Assembly: GCF_002885975.1 (NCBI RefSeq)
Contig: NZ_POSP01000003.1
Span: 3,100,001 to 3,164,000 of the forward strand
Direction: 5' to 3'
Length of the DNA stretch: 64,000 nt
Source of the DNA: Paucibacter aquatile
GTDB lineage: Bacteria; Pseudomonadota; Gammaproteobacteria; Burkholderiales; Burkholderiaceae_C
Below are positions 16,253-25,372 of this stretch, piece by piece. The notes under the pieces were generated by a model that worked only from the letters and a program-made list of their open reading frames with translations, did no database searches and was not told the origin of the DNA. A program made the position numbers and the translations under genes. Within the stretch, counting starts at the first letter, position 1. Each line of letters opens with the position of its first letter.

Positions 16253-18892
16253 ATGAAGCACTCACACCCCACCCACTCTCCCTTCGCGCGCAGCCTGCTG
16301 GCCCTGGCCGCCGGCCTGGCCCTGAGCAGCAGCGCCCTGGCCCAGGACGCACCCGCGCCCACCCCGACGCCGGCGGCTGCTGCTGATGCCGCCGCAGCCG
16401 CGGCCAAGCCAGGCGCCCCGGCCGGCCCCGAGGCCGCGCTCGAGCCCAAGCCCTACGACAAGGTGATCACCAAGGAGGCCAAGACCCAGAAGGGCTTGAT
16501 CACCCTGCACAGCGTCAAGCAAAAGCTGTACTTCGAGATTCCCAAGAAGCTGCTCGACAAGCAGCTGCTGATGGTGGCCAATGCCACCGCCGTGCCCTCC
16601 GATGTGGACCATGTCGGCAAGTCGCTCAACCAGGAGGTGGTGCGCTTCAGCCTCAAGGGCAACAAGGTCTACTTCCATGCGGTGGACCATGCCTTCGTCT
16701 CGGGCTCGGACCGGCCCAATGCCGAGGCGGTGCGCGACTCGCAGCGCGACGCCATCCTGCTGGCCTTCAATGTCGAGAGCTTCGCGGCCGATGGCGCGCC
16801 GGTGATCGAGGTCAGCCGCCTGTTCACCTCCGAGGTCGGTGATTTCAGCGCCCGCCGCCTGATCCAGGGCACCTCGCTCGATGCCTCGCGCAGCTTTGTG
16901 GAAAGCAGCCGCGCCTTCCCGGGCAGCCTGCGCATCGACGCCGTCCACACCTACAGCGCCCCGGCCATGGTCCAGACGCCCATGGGCCCGATGAAGGCGC
17001 CGCCGCATTTCCCGGCCCGCTCGGCCACCATGAACCTGGCCTACAGCCTGGTGGAGCTGCCCGAGCCGGCCATGATGCCGCGCCTGATGGACGATCGCAT
17101 CGGCTACTTCTATGTCAGCCGCACCGATTTCGGCAGCGACCGCCATGGCGTCGAGCGCGAGCGCCTGATCACCCGCTGGCGCCTGGAAAAGAAGGACCCG
17201 GCGGCGGCCCTGAGCGAGCCGGTCAAGCCCATCATCTGGTACATCGACAAGAGCACGCCGACCGCCCTGGTGCCCTACGTCAAGAAGGGCATCGAGGCCT
17301 GGAATGTGGCTTTCGAGGCCGCCGGCTTCAAGAATGCCGTACAGGCCCGGCCCTTCCCGAGCAAGGAAGAAGACCCCGAGTTCGACCCCGAGGACGTGCG
17401 CTACAGCATCATCCGTTGGGTGCCCTCGTCCATCCCGAATGCCTACGGCCCGCACCTCAGCGACCCCCGCAGCGGCGAGATCCTGAACGCCAACATCGTG
17501 ATGTATCACAACATCCAGAAGATCCTGCGTGACTGGTACATCACGCAGGCCGGTGCCGTCGATCCGCGCGCCCAGCAGCTGCCCCTGCCGGACGACCTGA
17601 TGGGCGATCTGGTGGCCTATGTGGTGACGCATGAGGTCGGCCACTCGCTGGGCTTTCAGCACAATATGAAGGCCAGCTCGCAGTACCCCTTCGAGAAGCT
17701 GCGCGATGCGAAGTGGCTGTCCACCATGGGCCATGTCTCCTCCATCATGGACTACAGCCGCATGAACTATGTGGTCCAGCCCGAGGACAAGATAGCCCCG
17801 GCCCTCCTGATCCCCAAGGTCGGCCCCTACGACATCTACGCCACCCGATGGGGCTACACCCCCATCCCGACGGCCAGCACGCCGGCCGCCGAGAAGCCGG
17901 TGCTGGACGCCTGGGCGCGCGAGCAGGATGGCAAGCCCTGGCTGCGCTTCCAGTCGCCCAAGGGCGATGGCGACTACGGCGTGGTGATGGAGGCCGTGGG
18001 CGATGCCGACGCGGTGCGCGCCACCGAGCTGGGCACCAAGAACCTGCAGCGCATCGTCAAGAACCTGCCCAAAATGGCCTTGCGCGCCGGCGAGAGCGAC
18101 CGCGATCTGGAAGATCTGTACAAGGCCGTCTGGGGCCAGTGGCGCAATGAGCTGGGCCATGTGGCCGCGCTGGTGGGCGGATATGACTACCAGAACAAGC
18201 ATGGCTCGCAGGCCGGCGCCATCAGCCAGCCGGCCAGCAAGGCCCAGCAGGCGCGCGCCGTGGCCCTGATCAACGAGCAGCTGTTCAAGACCCCGAGCTG
18301 GTTGTTCGAGCCCGCCGTGGTCGAGCGCCTGACCCCGTCCCTGCCCAGCGGCGCCTTGCTGAACCTGCAGCGCGGCATGCTCAGCCACCTGCTCGATCGC
18401 TCGCGCCTGGTGCGACTGCAAGGCCAGGAGAGCGCACTCGGCGAGCGCGCCTACCGCGTCGAGCAGTTGCTGGCCGATCTGCGCGGCGGTGTCTTCGGTG
18501 AGTTGGCCCAGGGCAGCAGCCCGCAGGCCGCGCGCCGCAATCTGCAGCGCTCCTACGTCGAGCTGCTGGCCTCACGCCTGGGCGAAGGCGCGGGCATGGA
18601 CGATGGCCGCGCCCAGATCCGCGCCGAGCTCAAGCGTCTGAGCCAGCGCTTCGCCAGCGCCGCCGGCAGCGCCCGCGACAGCGTGGCGCGCGGCCACTGG
18701 GCCGAGCTGGCCGATGCCAGCGCCAAGGCCCTGGATCCCTTGCAGGCCGCTCAGGCCAAGGGTCAGGCCACGGGCCGCGGCTGGCATGAGGACGCGGCGG
18801 CGGCCGCCTGCTGGCAGGATCTGTCGGTTGTGGGCTTCTGGCCCGAATCGCCGGAACCGAGCCTCAGCGCCAAGCACGGCCACCGCCACTGA
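16253..18892 (+). CDS. Large secreted zinc metalloprotease (DUF4953/DUF5117/DUF5118-type)
   Basis: An 879-residue exported protein with a signal peptide (SLLALAAGLALSSSALAQ). An Ala/Pro-rich linker is followed by a conserved N-terminal region of the DUF5118/DUF5117 type (KGLITLHSVKQKLYFEIPKKLL; AILLAFNVESF; RTDFGSDRHGVERERLITRW). The catalytic domain contains VVTHEVGHSLGFQHNM, an extended metzincin-like zinc motif HExxHxxGxxH/N, and the downstream Met-turn candidate SIMDYSRMNYV. The C-terminal ~280 residues are helical. It lies 171 bases after the receptor gene and runs in the same direction, so protease and receptor may work together, for example by releasing a peptide ligand outside the cell. 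That partnership is inference from context. Confidence 0.85.
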   Translation: MKHSHPTHSPFARSLLALAAGLALSSSALAQDAPAPTPTPAAAADAAAAAAKPGAPAGPEAALEPKPYDKVITKEAKTQKGLITLHSVKQKLYFEIPKKLLDKQLLMVANATAVPSDVDHVGKSLNQEVVRFSLKGNKVYFHAVDHAFVSGSDRPNAEAVRDSQRDAILLAFNVESFAADGAPVIEVSRLFTSEVGDFSARRLIQGTSLDASRSFVESSRAFPGSLRIDAVHTYSAPAMVQTPMGPMKAPPHFPARSATMNLAYSLVELPEPAMMPRLMDDRIGYFYVSRTDFGSDRHGVERERLITRWRLEKKDPAAALSEPVKPIIWYIDKSTPTALVPYVKKGIEAWNVAFEAAGFKNAVQARPFPSKEEDPEFDPEDVRYSIIRWVPSSIPNAYGPHLSDPRSGEILNANIVMYHNIQKILRDWYITQAGAVDPRAQQLPLPDDLMGDLVAYVVTHEVGHSLGFQHNMKASSQYPFEKLRDAKWLSTMGHVSSIMDYSRMNYVVQPEDKIAPALLIPKVGPYDIYATRWGYTPIPTASTPAAEKPVLDAWAREQDGKPWLRFQSPKGDGDYGVVMEAVGDADAVRATELGTKNLQRIVKNLPKMALRAGESDRDLEDLYKAVWGQWRNELGHVAALVGGYDYQNKHGSQAGAISQPASKAQQARAVALINEQLFKTPSWLFEPAVVERLTPSLPSGALLNLQRGMLSHLLDRSRLVRLQGQESALGERAYRVEQLLADLRGGVFGELAQGSSPQAARRNLQRSYVELLASRLGEGAGMDDGRAQIRAELKRLSQRFASAAGSARDSVARGHWAELADASAKALDPLQAAQAKGQATGRGWHEDAAAAACWQDLSVVGFWPESPEPSLSAKHGHRH

Positions 18893-18933
18893 GCCCCAGC
18901 CTGGCAGGCCCCGGGCTCAAGCCTCGGGGCCGC

Positions 18934-19839
18934 TCAGCGCAGCGCCAGGTCGGCCACCGTGCCGGCGAACACCGCCAGACCCAGCCAGTGGTTCTCGCGG
19001 AAGGCCTTGAAGCAGCCCTCGCGGCTGCGGTCCTTGATGAGGGTGTAGTGCCACAGCACCTGGGCCGCGGCCACGGCGATGCCCAGCAGAAAGACCCGGC
19101 CCAGACCCAGGCGCAGGCCCAGGGCCGTCCAGGCGGCCAGGTAGATGGCGTAGAAGGCCATCACGCCGGCCACGTCGAAGCGGCCCAGGGTCAGGGCCGA
19201 GGTCTTGATGCCGATGCGGATGTCGTCGTCGCGGTCCACCATGGCGTATTCGGTGTCGTAGGCCAGCACCCAGAACAGATTGGCCACCAGCAGGGCCCAG
19301 GCCGCCAGCGGCACCGAGGCCTGCACGGCGGCCAGGCTCCACTCCGTGCCGCCCAGCGCGGCCGAGAAGGCCATGGGGATGCCGAAGCTGAAGGCCACGC
19401 CCAGCACGGCCTGCGGCATGTTGAGCACCCGCTTGGCGTAGGGGTACACCAGGGTCACGGCCAGGGCGGCGAAGGACAGCAGGATGGTGGGCGCATTGGT
19501 CGTCAGCACCAGGCCGAAGGCCAGCAGGGCAAGACCTGCCCCTAGGGCCAGGGCTTCCTTCACCGAGACCGCACCGCTGGTGACCGGGCGCTGGGCGGTG
19601 CGTTTGACATGCTTGTCGAAATCGCGATCGGCCACATCGTTGACGCAGCAGCCGGCCGAGCGCATCAGGATGGTGCCCAGGGTGAACACCGTCAGCAGAT
19701 GCCAGCCCGGCCAGCCATCGGCCGCCATCCACAGCGCCGCCAGGGTGGGCCAGAGCAGCAGCAGCCAGCCGGCGGGGCGATCCCAGCGGATCAGGTTCAG
19801 GTAGAGCCGAAAACGGGTGGGCGAAGCGTTGGAACTCAT
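18934..19839 (-). CDS. ubiA: 4-hydroxybenzoate polyprenyltransferase
   Basis: UbiA is an integral membrane enzyme that attaches the polyprenyl tail to 4-hydroxybenzoate in ubiquinone synthesis; its substrate is made by UbiC, encoded at 7867-8439. The 301-residue protein has about eight or nine hydrophobic helices. The first Asp-rich site NDVADRDFDKHV (residues ~70-81) and the second, DTEYAMVDRDDD (~190-201), are both present, as is RPVTSGAVS. ATG 19839 is chosen because it is followed directly by the family N-terminus (RFRLYLNLIRWDRPAGWLLLLWP). The gene converges on the metalloprotease gene. Confidence 0.96.
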   Translation of the reverse strand: MSSNASPTRFRLYLNLIRWDRPAGWLLLLWPTLAALWMAADGWPGWHLLTVFTLGTILMRSAGCCVNDVADRDFDKHVKRTAQRPVTSGAVSVKEALALGAGLALLAFGLVLTTNAPTILLSFAALAVTLVYPYAKRVLNMPQAVLGVAFSFGIPMAFSAALGGTEWSLAAVQASVPLAAWALLVANLFWVLAYDTEYAMVDRDDDIRIGIKTSALTLGRFDVAGVMAFYAIYLAAWTALGLRLGLGRVFLLGIAVAAAQVLWHYTLIKDRSREGCFKAFRENHWLGLAVFAGTVADLALR

Positions 19840-19965
19840 GGCGGCGATTGTCGCCGCGGCGCTGCCCGACTTGTGCGCTGACCTATGCGCTGACTTCTGC
19901 GCTGTAATGTGGACCAGTCTTTCGCCGACCAAGCGCAAGCTCCATTCCTCGCCACCGGCCTGCCC

Positions 19966-20523
19966 ATGACTCTGGAATCCCAACTCGCGGAACTGCACCA
20001 GCCCTTGCTGCGCTTTGCCCAGCTGCAGCTGCGCCAGGACAGCCTGGCCGAGGACGCGGTGTCCGAGACCTTTCTTGCCATTCTGGAAAAGCCCGAGGCC
20101 TTTGAAGGCCGCAGCTCGCTGCGCACCTATGCCACCGGCATCCTCAAGTTCAAGATCATCGACCTGCTGCGCAAGCGCGGGCGCGAGGTCCATATTGAAC
20201 CGCTCGACGAGCAGAGCATGGACGAGGCCCTGGACGCCTTGTTCGCCAGCAGCGGCCATTGGCAGGAGCGGCCTGCCGCCTGGCGCGAGCCCGAGCGGGC
20301 GCTGGAGCAGCAGCAGTTCTTCGCCACCTTGCAGGACTGCATCGACCGCCTGCCGGCCAAGGTCGCCCGCGTCTTCATGATGCGCGAGGGCCTGGACCAG
20401 GAAGTCGAGGACATCTGCGGCGAGCTGGGCATCACCAGCAACCACTGCGGCGTGATGCTGTACCGGGCGCGCATGTCCTTGCGCGAATGCCTGGACAAGA
20501 ACTGGTTCGGGGTGGCGCCATGA
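19966..20523 (+). CDS. ECF RNA polymerase sigma factor (anti-sigma zinc-finger group)
   Basis: A 185-residue ECF sigma factor. Region 2 includes LLRFAQLQLRQDSLAEDAVSETFLAILEKPEAFEG, and region 4 includes LPAKVARVFMMREGLDQEVEDICGELGITSNHCGVMLYRAR. ATG 19966 (MTLESQLAEL) is preferred to GTG 19909 because the extra 19 residues lack sigma homology. The next gene starts inside its stop codon (ATGA at 20520) and encodes a small zinc-binding anti-sigma factor, a frequent pairing in Proteobacteria. The targets are unknown, and no classical ECF promoter upstream could be assigned by eye. Confidence 0.92.
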   Translation: MTLESQLAELHQPLLRFAQLQLRQDSLAEDAVSETFLAILEKPEAFEGRSSLRTYATGILKFKIIDLLRKRGREVHIEPLDEQSMDEALDALFASSGHWQERPAAWREPERALEQQQFFATLQDCIDRLPAKVARVFMMREGLDQEVEDICGELGITSNHCGVMLYRARMSLRECLDKNWFGVAP

Positions 20524-20765
20524 GTGCCAAGCTGATGCTCGATTGCCGCGAGGTGGCCCGCCTGATCAGCGACCGGCAGGACCGCCCGCTGGCGCCGGCC
20601 GAGCGGGCGCAGTTCCGCCTGCACCTGGTGATGTGCCGGAGCTGCCGCACCGTGGATGAGCAGATGGCCTTTTTGCGCGAAGCCATGCGGCGCTTGGGCC
20701 AGGCCGAGCTGGAGCCCAAGGAGGCGCGCGAGCCGCGCTCGGCGCCGCCCCGTGCTCAGGACTGA
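20520..20765 (+). CDS. Small zinc-finger anti-sigma factor
   Basis: An 81-residue cytoplasmic protein of the putative zinc-finger (zf-HC2) anti-sigma type. An N-terminal Cys (LDCREVARLISDRQD) and the HLVMCRSC segment give the H-x3-C-x2-C zinc-binding pattern of ZAS proteins. It has no membrane helix, so it probably senses a cytoplasmic signal and holds the preceding sigma factor inactive. The start overlaps the sigma stop (ATGA). Its last 10 bases overlap the convergent end of mnmH. Confidence 0.88.
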   Translation: MSAKLMLDCREVARLISDRQDRPLAPAERAQFRLHLVMCRSCRTVDEQMAFLREAMRRLGQAELEPKEAREPRSAPPRAQD

Positions 20766-21826
20766 AGCGCCAGCAGGCGCTGCGCCAGCACGCTCAACTG
20801 CGCCGGCGCCAGGCCCTCGGCCCGCAGGGCCTGCCGCTGCGGCCACTGCTGGAATTGCGCTGCCTGCGAGCGCGCGTAATGCGGGTCGTAGTGCAGGCGG
20901 CAGAGTTCGGCGAACAGGGGCGAAAGCTCGCCGCGGCGCGCCCAGTCCTGCCAGCGATTGACGGTCTCGTGGCCATGGCTGGGCCGCAGGCGGTCCAGGA
21001 TGCGGGCCAGGCCGGCGCCGTCCTCGCCCAGGTAGGCATAGTCCCGCAGCAGGAACTCCAGCCGTGCTTCGGCCGTGAGCTGCAGCTCGATGCAGGGGCT
21101 GTCGCGCAGGCGCGCCAGCAGGCCGCTGGGCAGGCTGAGGCGGCCGATCTTGCGGCTCTCGGCCTCGATGAAAACCGGCCGGCCTCGATCGATGCCGCGC
21201 AAGGCGGTGTAGAGCGCCGTGTCGAAGGCCTTCTGTGAAGGCTGGGCCTGGCCCGGCAGCTCGCCCAGCATGGAGCCCTTGTGGCAGGCCAGCGCTTCCA
21301 GGTCCAGCACCTGGGCGCCCTGTGCGGCCAGCGCCTGCAGCAGGCGGGTCTTGCCGCTGCCGGTGGGGCCGCAGATCACGCGCAGGGGCAGCTGGGGGCA
21401 GAGCAGGTCCAGTTGCGCCATCACATGCTGGCGAAAGCGCTTGTAGCCGCCGGCCAGCTGCTGCGCGTCCCAGCCCACCAGGCGCAGCCACTGCACCATG
21501 GAGCCGCTGCGCAGGCCGCCGCGCCAGCAGTAGACCAGGGGCTTCCAGCCGATGGGCTGGTTCTTGAACATGTCGGATTGCAGATGCCGCGCCAGATTGG
21601 CCGCCACCATGGCACCGCCGACCCGGCGCGCCTCGAAAGCGCCTTGCTGCTTGTAGAGCGTGCCGACGATGCGCCGCTCCTCGTCGTCCAGCACCGGGCA
21701 GTTGATGGCGCCGGGCAGGTGGTCGAGCGCGAACTCGGCCGGCGAGCGGGCATCGATCAGGGCATCGAAAGCGTCGATGTCATCCACATCCACCGGTCCT
21801 CGGTGGGCTTTGCCGCCCGCGCTCAT
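20756..21826 (-). CDS. mnmH: tRNA 2-selenouridine synthase (MnmH/SelU)
   Basis: MnmH converts 2-thiouridine at the tRNA wobble position (34) to 2-selenouridine via a geranylated intermediate. The N-terminal rhodanese domain contains the catalytic loop YCWRGGLRSGSMV (residues ~127-139). It is followed by a P-loop GTASE-like domain starting with GPTGSGKTRLLQAL (~179-192). IEAESRKIGRL and the C-terminal helical part match the family, and the 356-residue length is normal. ATG 21826 is chosen: the frame is open further upstream, but that part has no rhodanese-like sequence. The selenophosphate synthetase gene selD is not in this window. Confidence 0.94.
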   Translation of the reverse strand: MSAGGKAHRGPVDVDDIDAFDALIDARSPAEFALDHLPGAINCPVLDDEERRIVGTLYKQQGAFEARRVGGAMVAANLARHLQSDMFKNQPIGWKPLVYCWRGGLRSGSMVQWLRLVGWDAQQLAGGYKRFRQHVMAQLDLLCPQLPLRVICGPTGSGKTRLLQALAAQGAQVLDLEALACHKGSMLGELPGQAQPSQKAFDTALYTALRGIDRGRPVFIEAESRKIGRLSLPSGLLARLRDSPCIELQLTAEARLEFLLRDYAYLGEDGAGLARILDRLRPSHGHETVNRWQDWARRGELSPLFAELCRLHYDPHYARSQAAQFQQWPQRQALRAEGLAPAQLSVLAQRLLALQS

Positions 21827-22101
21827 GGCTGGGGGCGCGCGGCGCTGAAGGCCGGCTGCGATGGCGGACAAAGAATCATGGTGGCGGGTTCCTGAGGCGA
21901 TGCCTTGGCAGTGTCGCATGCAGGGGGATGTGCCCGACCGGGTTGCATGAAGGTCTGTCGGCACGATCATTTGCGACGTCATGTCCAGGGTTCGAAGGCA
22001 GGCGCGGGAGGGTTTTTGGATGAGCGATGCAGCATCGACACCCCCAGGCGGATCCGCCCGCCCGAGCATGCCTAGCGAAACTCGTCCCTGCCGCTGAGGG
22101 C

Positions 22102-23472
22102 TCAGGCCGCCAGCGTTTGGGTTTCAGCCTGCCGCTCGCGCGTGCCTGGGTTGCCGGCCGGGCTTTCGCGCAGGCGCATGCGCACCAGCTGGATGTCGCT
22201 TTGCAGCTCGAAGAACAGGTCGGAGTGGCGCGAGGGAACGCCCAGCTGCCGCACCCTGTCGCTCAAGGCATCAAGCTCGTTCAGCAGCGCGGCGGTTTCG
22301 TCTGCATCGAGGCGGTGCTGCAGGCGCGCTTCCAGCGCCCGCAGCTGGCGGTAGGGCAGGTGCAGGCGCTCGCGGATCCACCAGCGGTACAGGCGCGGCG
22401 CGTAATTGAAGATGGGAAAGAACAGCGCCGCGGCCGACAGCAGCAGGGCCGCCAAACGCTCCACCTGCACGGCCATGGACAGGGGCAGCAGGCGTTGCAA
22501 GAAGCTCGGGCCCTGCTTGTAGTAGCGCAGGGCCGCCGGGGCCATGGGGTACTCGGGGTCGCTGCTGAGCGGGAACTCGCCGGCGCGCTGGAACAAGCCG
22601 GCCTGGCCATGCTCGGCCACCAGATGGCGCGTCAGCAGCTGCACCAGATCGGGGTGCAGGTCCTCGCGCACCAGCACGGCATTGGTGGTGGCCAGCAGCT
22701 CGATATCGCGCATGGGCTTGTTGTGCTCCAGATCGATGGCGCCTTGCGGCAGCACCAGGCGCACCAGAAAACTCAGGTGCCGGGTGATGGCCTCGGCCTG
22801 GCGCAGGCTCAGCAGCTGCACGCGCGGATCGTGCAACAGGCGCTGCACCAGGGGCGAGTCGGCGGCAAAGGCCATGAAGATGGCGTCGACCTGGCCGCTC
22901 AGGAGGGCCTCGGCGGCAGCCTCGCCGGCCAGGGGCAGCAACTGGGCATTGCCGGCCGAGATGCCGTGCAGCTTGAGCACCTGGTCGGCCAGCACCCGGG
23001 TGCCGCTGTCTTGCGGGCCCACGGCCAGACGTCGCTGCTTGAGCTGGGTCAGCGTGTCGAAGGGCACCTCGGCACGGTGGAAGATCCACAGGATCTGGTG
23101 GTTGATGCGGCCCAGCGAGACCAGGCCGGGGCTGCGCTGCGCGTTCGAGACACCGCCCTGCACAAAAGCCAGGTGCACGCCGGAGCCGGGATCGGCCAGC
23201 AGGCGCAGGTTCTCGACCGAGCCTTGGCTGGATAGCAGGGTCGAGCGGATGTGCTCGGCCTGCAAGGCCTGCTGGTAGCGTTGGCCGAAATGCTCGTATG
23301 CCCCGCCCTTGAAGGCCGTGGCAATGCCCACCTGCTTGGGCGGCGCCGGCATGGCGTGGGCCAGCAACAGCCACAGCGCGGCCAGCAGGACCAGAAACAA
23401 GGCCAGGGCCTGGTGGGAATAGCGCAGACGAAAGCTCGGGCGCAGGGGCATGCGGACGGAGGGGCGGTGCAT
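22102..23472 (-). CDS. Membrane-anchored TAXI-family solute-binding protein
   Basis: A TAXI (TRAP-associated extracytoplasmic immunogenic) binding protein of about 456 residues. An N-terminal hydrophobic segment (ALALFLVLLAALWLLLAHAM) exports or anchors it. The binding domain starts VGIATAFKGGAYEHFGQRY and includes HLAFVQGGVSN, VGPQDSGTRVLADQVL and VDAIFMAFAADSP. Near residue 345 a second hydrophobic helix (LAALLLSAAALFFPIFNYAP) is followed by a cytoplasmic coiled tail, a known architecture in Burkholderiales. No TRAP permease lies nearby. A sensory or scaffold role is possible. ATG 23472 is used; an in-frame ATG seven codons later is an alternative. Confidence 0.85.
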   Translation of the reverse strand: MHRPSVRMPLRPSFRLRYSHQALALFLVLLAALWLLLAHAMPAPPKQVGIATAFKGGAYEHFGQRYQQALQAEHIRSTLLSSQGSVENLRLLADPGSGVHLAFVQGGVSNAQRSPGLVSLGRINHQILWIFHRAEVPFDTLTQLKQRRLAVGPQDSGTRVLADQVLKLHGISAGNAQLLPLAGEAAAEALLSGQVDAIFMAFAADSPLVQRLLHDPRVQLLSLRQAEAITRHLSFLVRLVLPQGAIDLEHNKPMRDIELLATTNAVLVREDLHPDLVQLLTRHLVAEHGQAGLFQRAGEFPLSSDPEYPMAPAALRYYKQGPSFLQRLLPLSMAVQVERLAALLLSAAALFFPIFNYAPRLYRWWIRERLHLPYRQLRALEARLQHRLDADETAALLNELDALSDRVRQLGVPSRHSDLFFELQSDIQLVRMRLRESPAGNPGTRERQAETQTLAA

Positions 23473-23660
23473 GGTCAGAGCGACTTTTTGGGAACGCGCA
23501 GTATCCGACCCACGACCCCACCCGGCCTGCCATGGCTGGCCCTTCGTGCGCAATGCGCGCAAGCGGCCGCGCAGCGCTGGCTATGCTGCGCGACACCGGT
23601 TTCGCGAGCCCGCCGCCCAGACTCTGTCGCGGAGACCCAGCCCTGCCAGGAGACTTACGC

Positions 23661-24755
23661 ATGCCCGAGAGATTCGCAGATGACGATGCTGGCCTGACGC
23701 GGGCCGTGTGGAGCAGCGGTCACAAGCGCCGGCTCGGCGCCGGCCTGCTGTGGGCGGCCTTGGCCACCCTGGGCAGCTGGCCGCTGAATCCGGCCGCCGC
23801 GGCGACGTTGCCACCCGCAGCCGCGCCACCGGCGCAGCGCCTGCGCTTCGAATACCACAGCAGTTTCCTGATGAATCTGCACCACTTCCTGCTCGATGCC
23901 TCGCGCCGCAGGGAGGCGCTGCCGCCCGAGCAGGCCGCCTGCACACTGGAAGAAGGCGAGCACACCGCCTTGAACCAGGCACGCGATTTTTACGCAGGGC
24001 AGTTTGAACGACGCCACCCTTTGTTTGACGAGGGCCTGTCCGCCATCAAGCAGGCCTTGCGCCAGGCCGATGACGGTCGGGTCCGGGCCCAGGGTCTGGA
24101 AGGTGTGCCGGAGCCGCTGGCGCAGCAGCTCGATGCGGCGGCGCCCGGCTACCGGCGCTGCATCTGGCCGGCGCATGAAGCCAGCAACCGGCGCTGGATC
24201 GAGCAGGCCCAGGCGCTGGACGCGCGCTTCGGTGCTGCCGTGCAGGCGCGGCTGGAGCGGCAGCTGACCCAGACCTTCACGCGCCAGCCGCTGCGCACCG
24301 ATCTGGTGTGGGCGACTGGCTCCCGCGAGGGGGCTTACAGCAGCGACGAACCCGAGCATGTGGTCATGCCCAGCGGGCGCAGCGATTACCAGGGCGATGC
24401 GGCGCTGGAGATGCTGTACCACGAGGCCAGCCATGTCGGGGTGATGCGCCCCCTGTTCCTCAGCATGGCGGAGGCCCTGAAGACCACGCCGCGCCCGAAC
24501 GCCCAGCAGCTCTGGCATGCCCTGCAGTTCTACACCGTCGGCCTGGCGGTGCAGGAGGTGCTGCGCCAGGACGGTGGGCGCGAGTACACGAGCTATGCCG
24601 AGCGGGCCGATCTCTACCGCCTCGCCCGCTGGCAGCATGCCTTACCGGCCATCCAAGCGCATTGGCTGCCCTGGCTGCGCGAAGGCCGGCCGGCCTTTGC
24701 GGATGCGGTGGAGGCCCTGGTGCGCGCCTTGCCACAGCAAGCGCCGGCAGACTGA
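23661..24755 (+). CDS. Exported protein with HEASH metallopeptidase-like motif, function unknown
   Basis: A 364-residue protein. ATG 23661 follows a strong AGGAG site (23648-23652) with 8-base spacing. A hydrophobic segment at ~23-50 (LGAGLLWAALATLGSWPLNPAAAA) acts as a signal peptide or anchor. The mature part has FEYHSSFLMNLHHFLLD near the start and ALEMLYHEASHVGV about 240 residues in, a zinc-type HExxH. The downstream QFYTVGLAVQEVL could supply a third metal ligand. The protein looks like a gluzincin-like peptidase or pseudo-peptidase of uncharacterised type. It is divergent from the TAXI gene and convergent with a PEP-CTERM gene. Confidence 0.7.
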   Translation: MPERFADDDAGLTRAVWSSGHKRRLGAGLLWAALATLGSWPLNPAAAATLPPAAAPPAQRLRFEYHSSFLMNLHHFLLDASRRREALPPEQAACTLEEGEHTALNQARDFYAGQFERRHPLFDEGLSAIKQALRQADDGRVRAQGLEGVPEPLAQQLDAAAPGYRRCIWPAHEASNRRWIEQAQALDARFGAAVQARLERQLTQTFTRQPLRTDLVWATGSREGAYSSDEPEHVVMPSGRSDYQGDAALEMLYHEASHVGVMRPLFLSMAEALKTTPRPNAQQLWHALQFYTVGLAVQEVLRQDGGREYTSYAERADLYRLARWQHALPAIQAHWLPWLREGRPAFADAVEALVRALPQQAPAD

Positions 24756-24793
24756 GCCGGCACCGATCCGGCCCCCGGAGGGGTCTGCGGTGC

Positions 24794-25372
24794 TCAGCGT
24801 CGGCGCAGGCCTGCGCTTGCCGCCGCTGCGGCGAGCAAGGCCAGCAGGATCAGCTGGGCGCTGCCGGGCTCGGGTACCGGGTTGCCGGTGTAGGGCGTTT
24901 GCAGCAGCAGGCCGGTGCCGTAGAAGCCGATGCCAATGCCAAAGTCCGGCGTGCCGGCCAAGGTGGGTGCGCTGATGCTCGCGCCTTTGCCGATGGAGCT
25001 GTAGTAGGTCAGGCTGCCATCAGGCCAGGCGATGGCTTCCGCAAGGTCGACTGCGTCGAACTGGTAGTCACTGCCCTCGATTGCGCGCAGCCAGCCCGCG
25101 ACCGGGTTCAAGCCATCACCGAAGCCGGCCAGCTGCACCTGGAAGGCGGCGATCGGGGGCGTGCCACTGCCATCGCCGAGGTCTTGCAGGGTGACGATGC
25201 CGCCCTGTCGCGGGTCGACCTGGCCGAAGTACAGCGCCCAGTTGGACAGCTGCACCACGCCGGCCTGGGCTGCACCCAGGGCGGCCAGGCCCAGCGTGAG
25301 TGCGCAGCCCAGCTGGCGGGCGCGGCGAAGTGCGCGATCAGAACCAAGAACTTGGTGGGTGGTGAAGAACAT
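24794..25372 (-). CDS. PEP-CTERM sorting-domain protein, unknown function
   Basis: A 192-residue exported protein. ATG 25372 follows an AGGAG site at 7-base spacing, and a signal peptide (LGCALTLGLAALGAAQAG) follows. The mature part is a Gly/Asp-rich beta-type sequence with no recognised domain. The C-terminus is a PEP-CTERM tripartite signal: VPEPGS, a hydrophobic helix (AQLILLALLAAAAASAG) and a basic end (LRRR). Such tails direct proteins to exosortase, usually in bacteria that make extracellular polysaccharide; no exosortase gene is in the window. It converges on the HEASH gene with 38 bases between stops. Confidence 0.85.
   Translation of the reverse strand: MFFTTHQVLGSDRALRRARQLGCALTLGLAALGAAQAGVVQLSNWALYFGQVDPRQGGIVTLQDLGDGSGTPPIAAFQVQLAGFGDGLNPVAGWLRAIEGSDYQFDAVDLAEAIAWPDGSLTYYSSIGKGASISAPTLAGTPDFGIGIGFYGTGLLLQTPYTGNPVPEPGSAQLILLALLAAAAASAGLRRR

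Noticed and set aside
13412..16261. A 949-codon open frame antisense to the FecA-like receptor
   Set aside because: Same artefact; the plus-strand receptor has clear STN, plug and barrel motifs.
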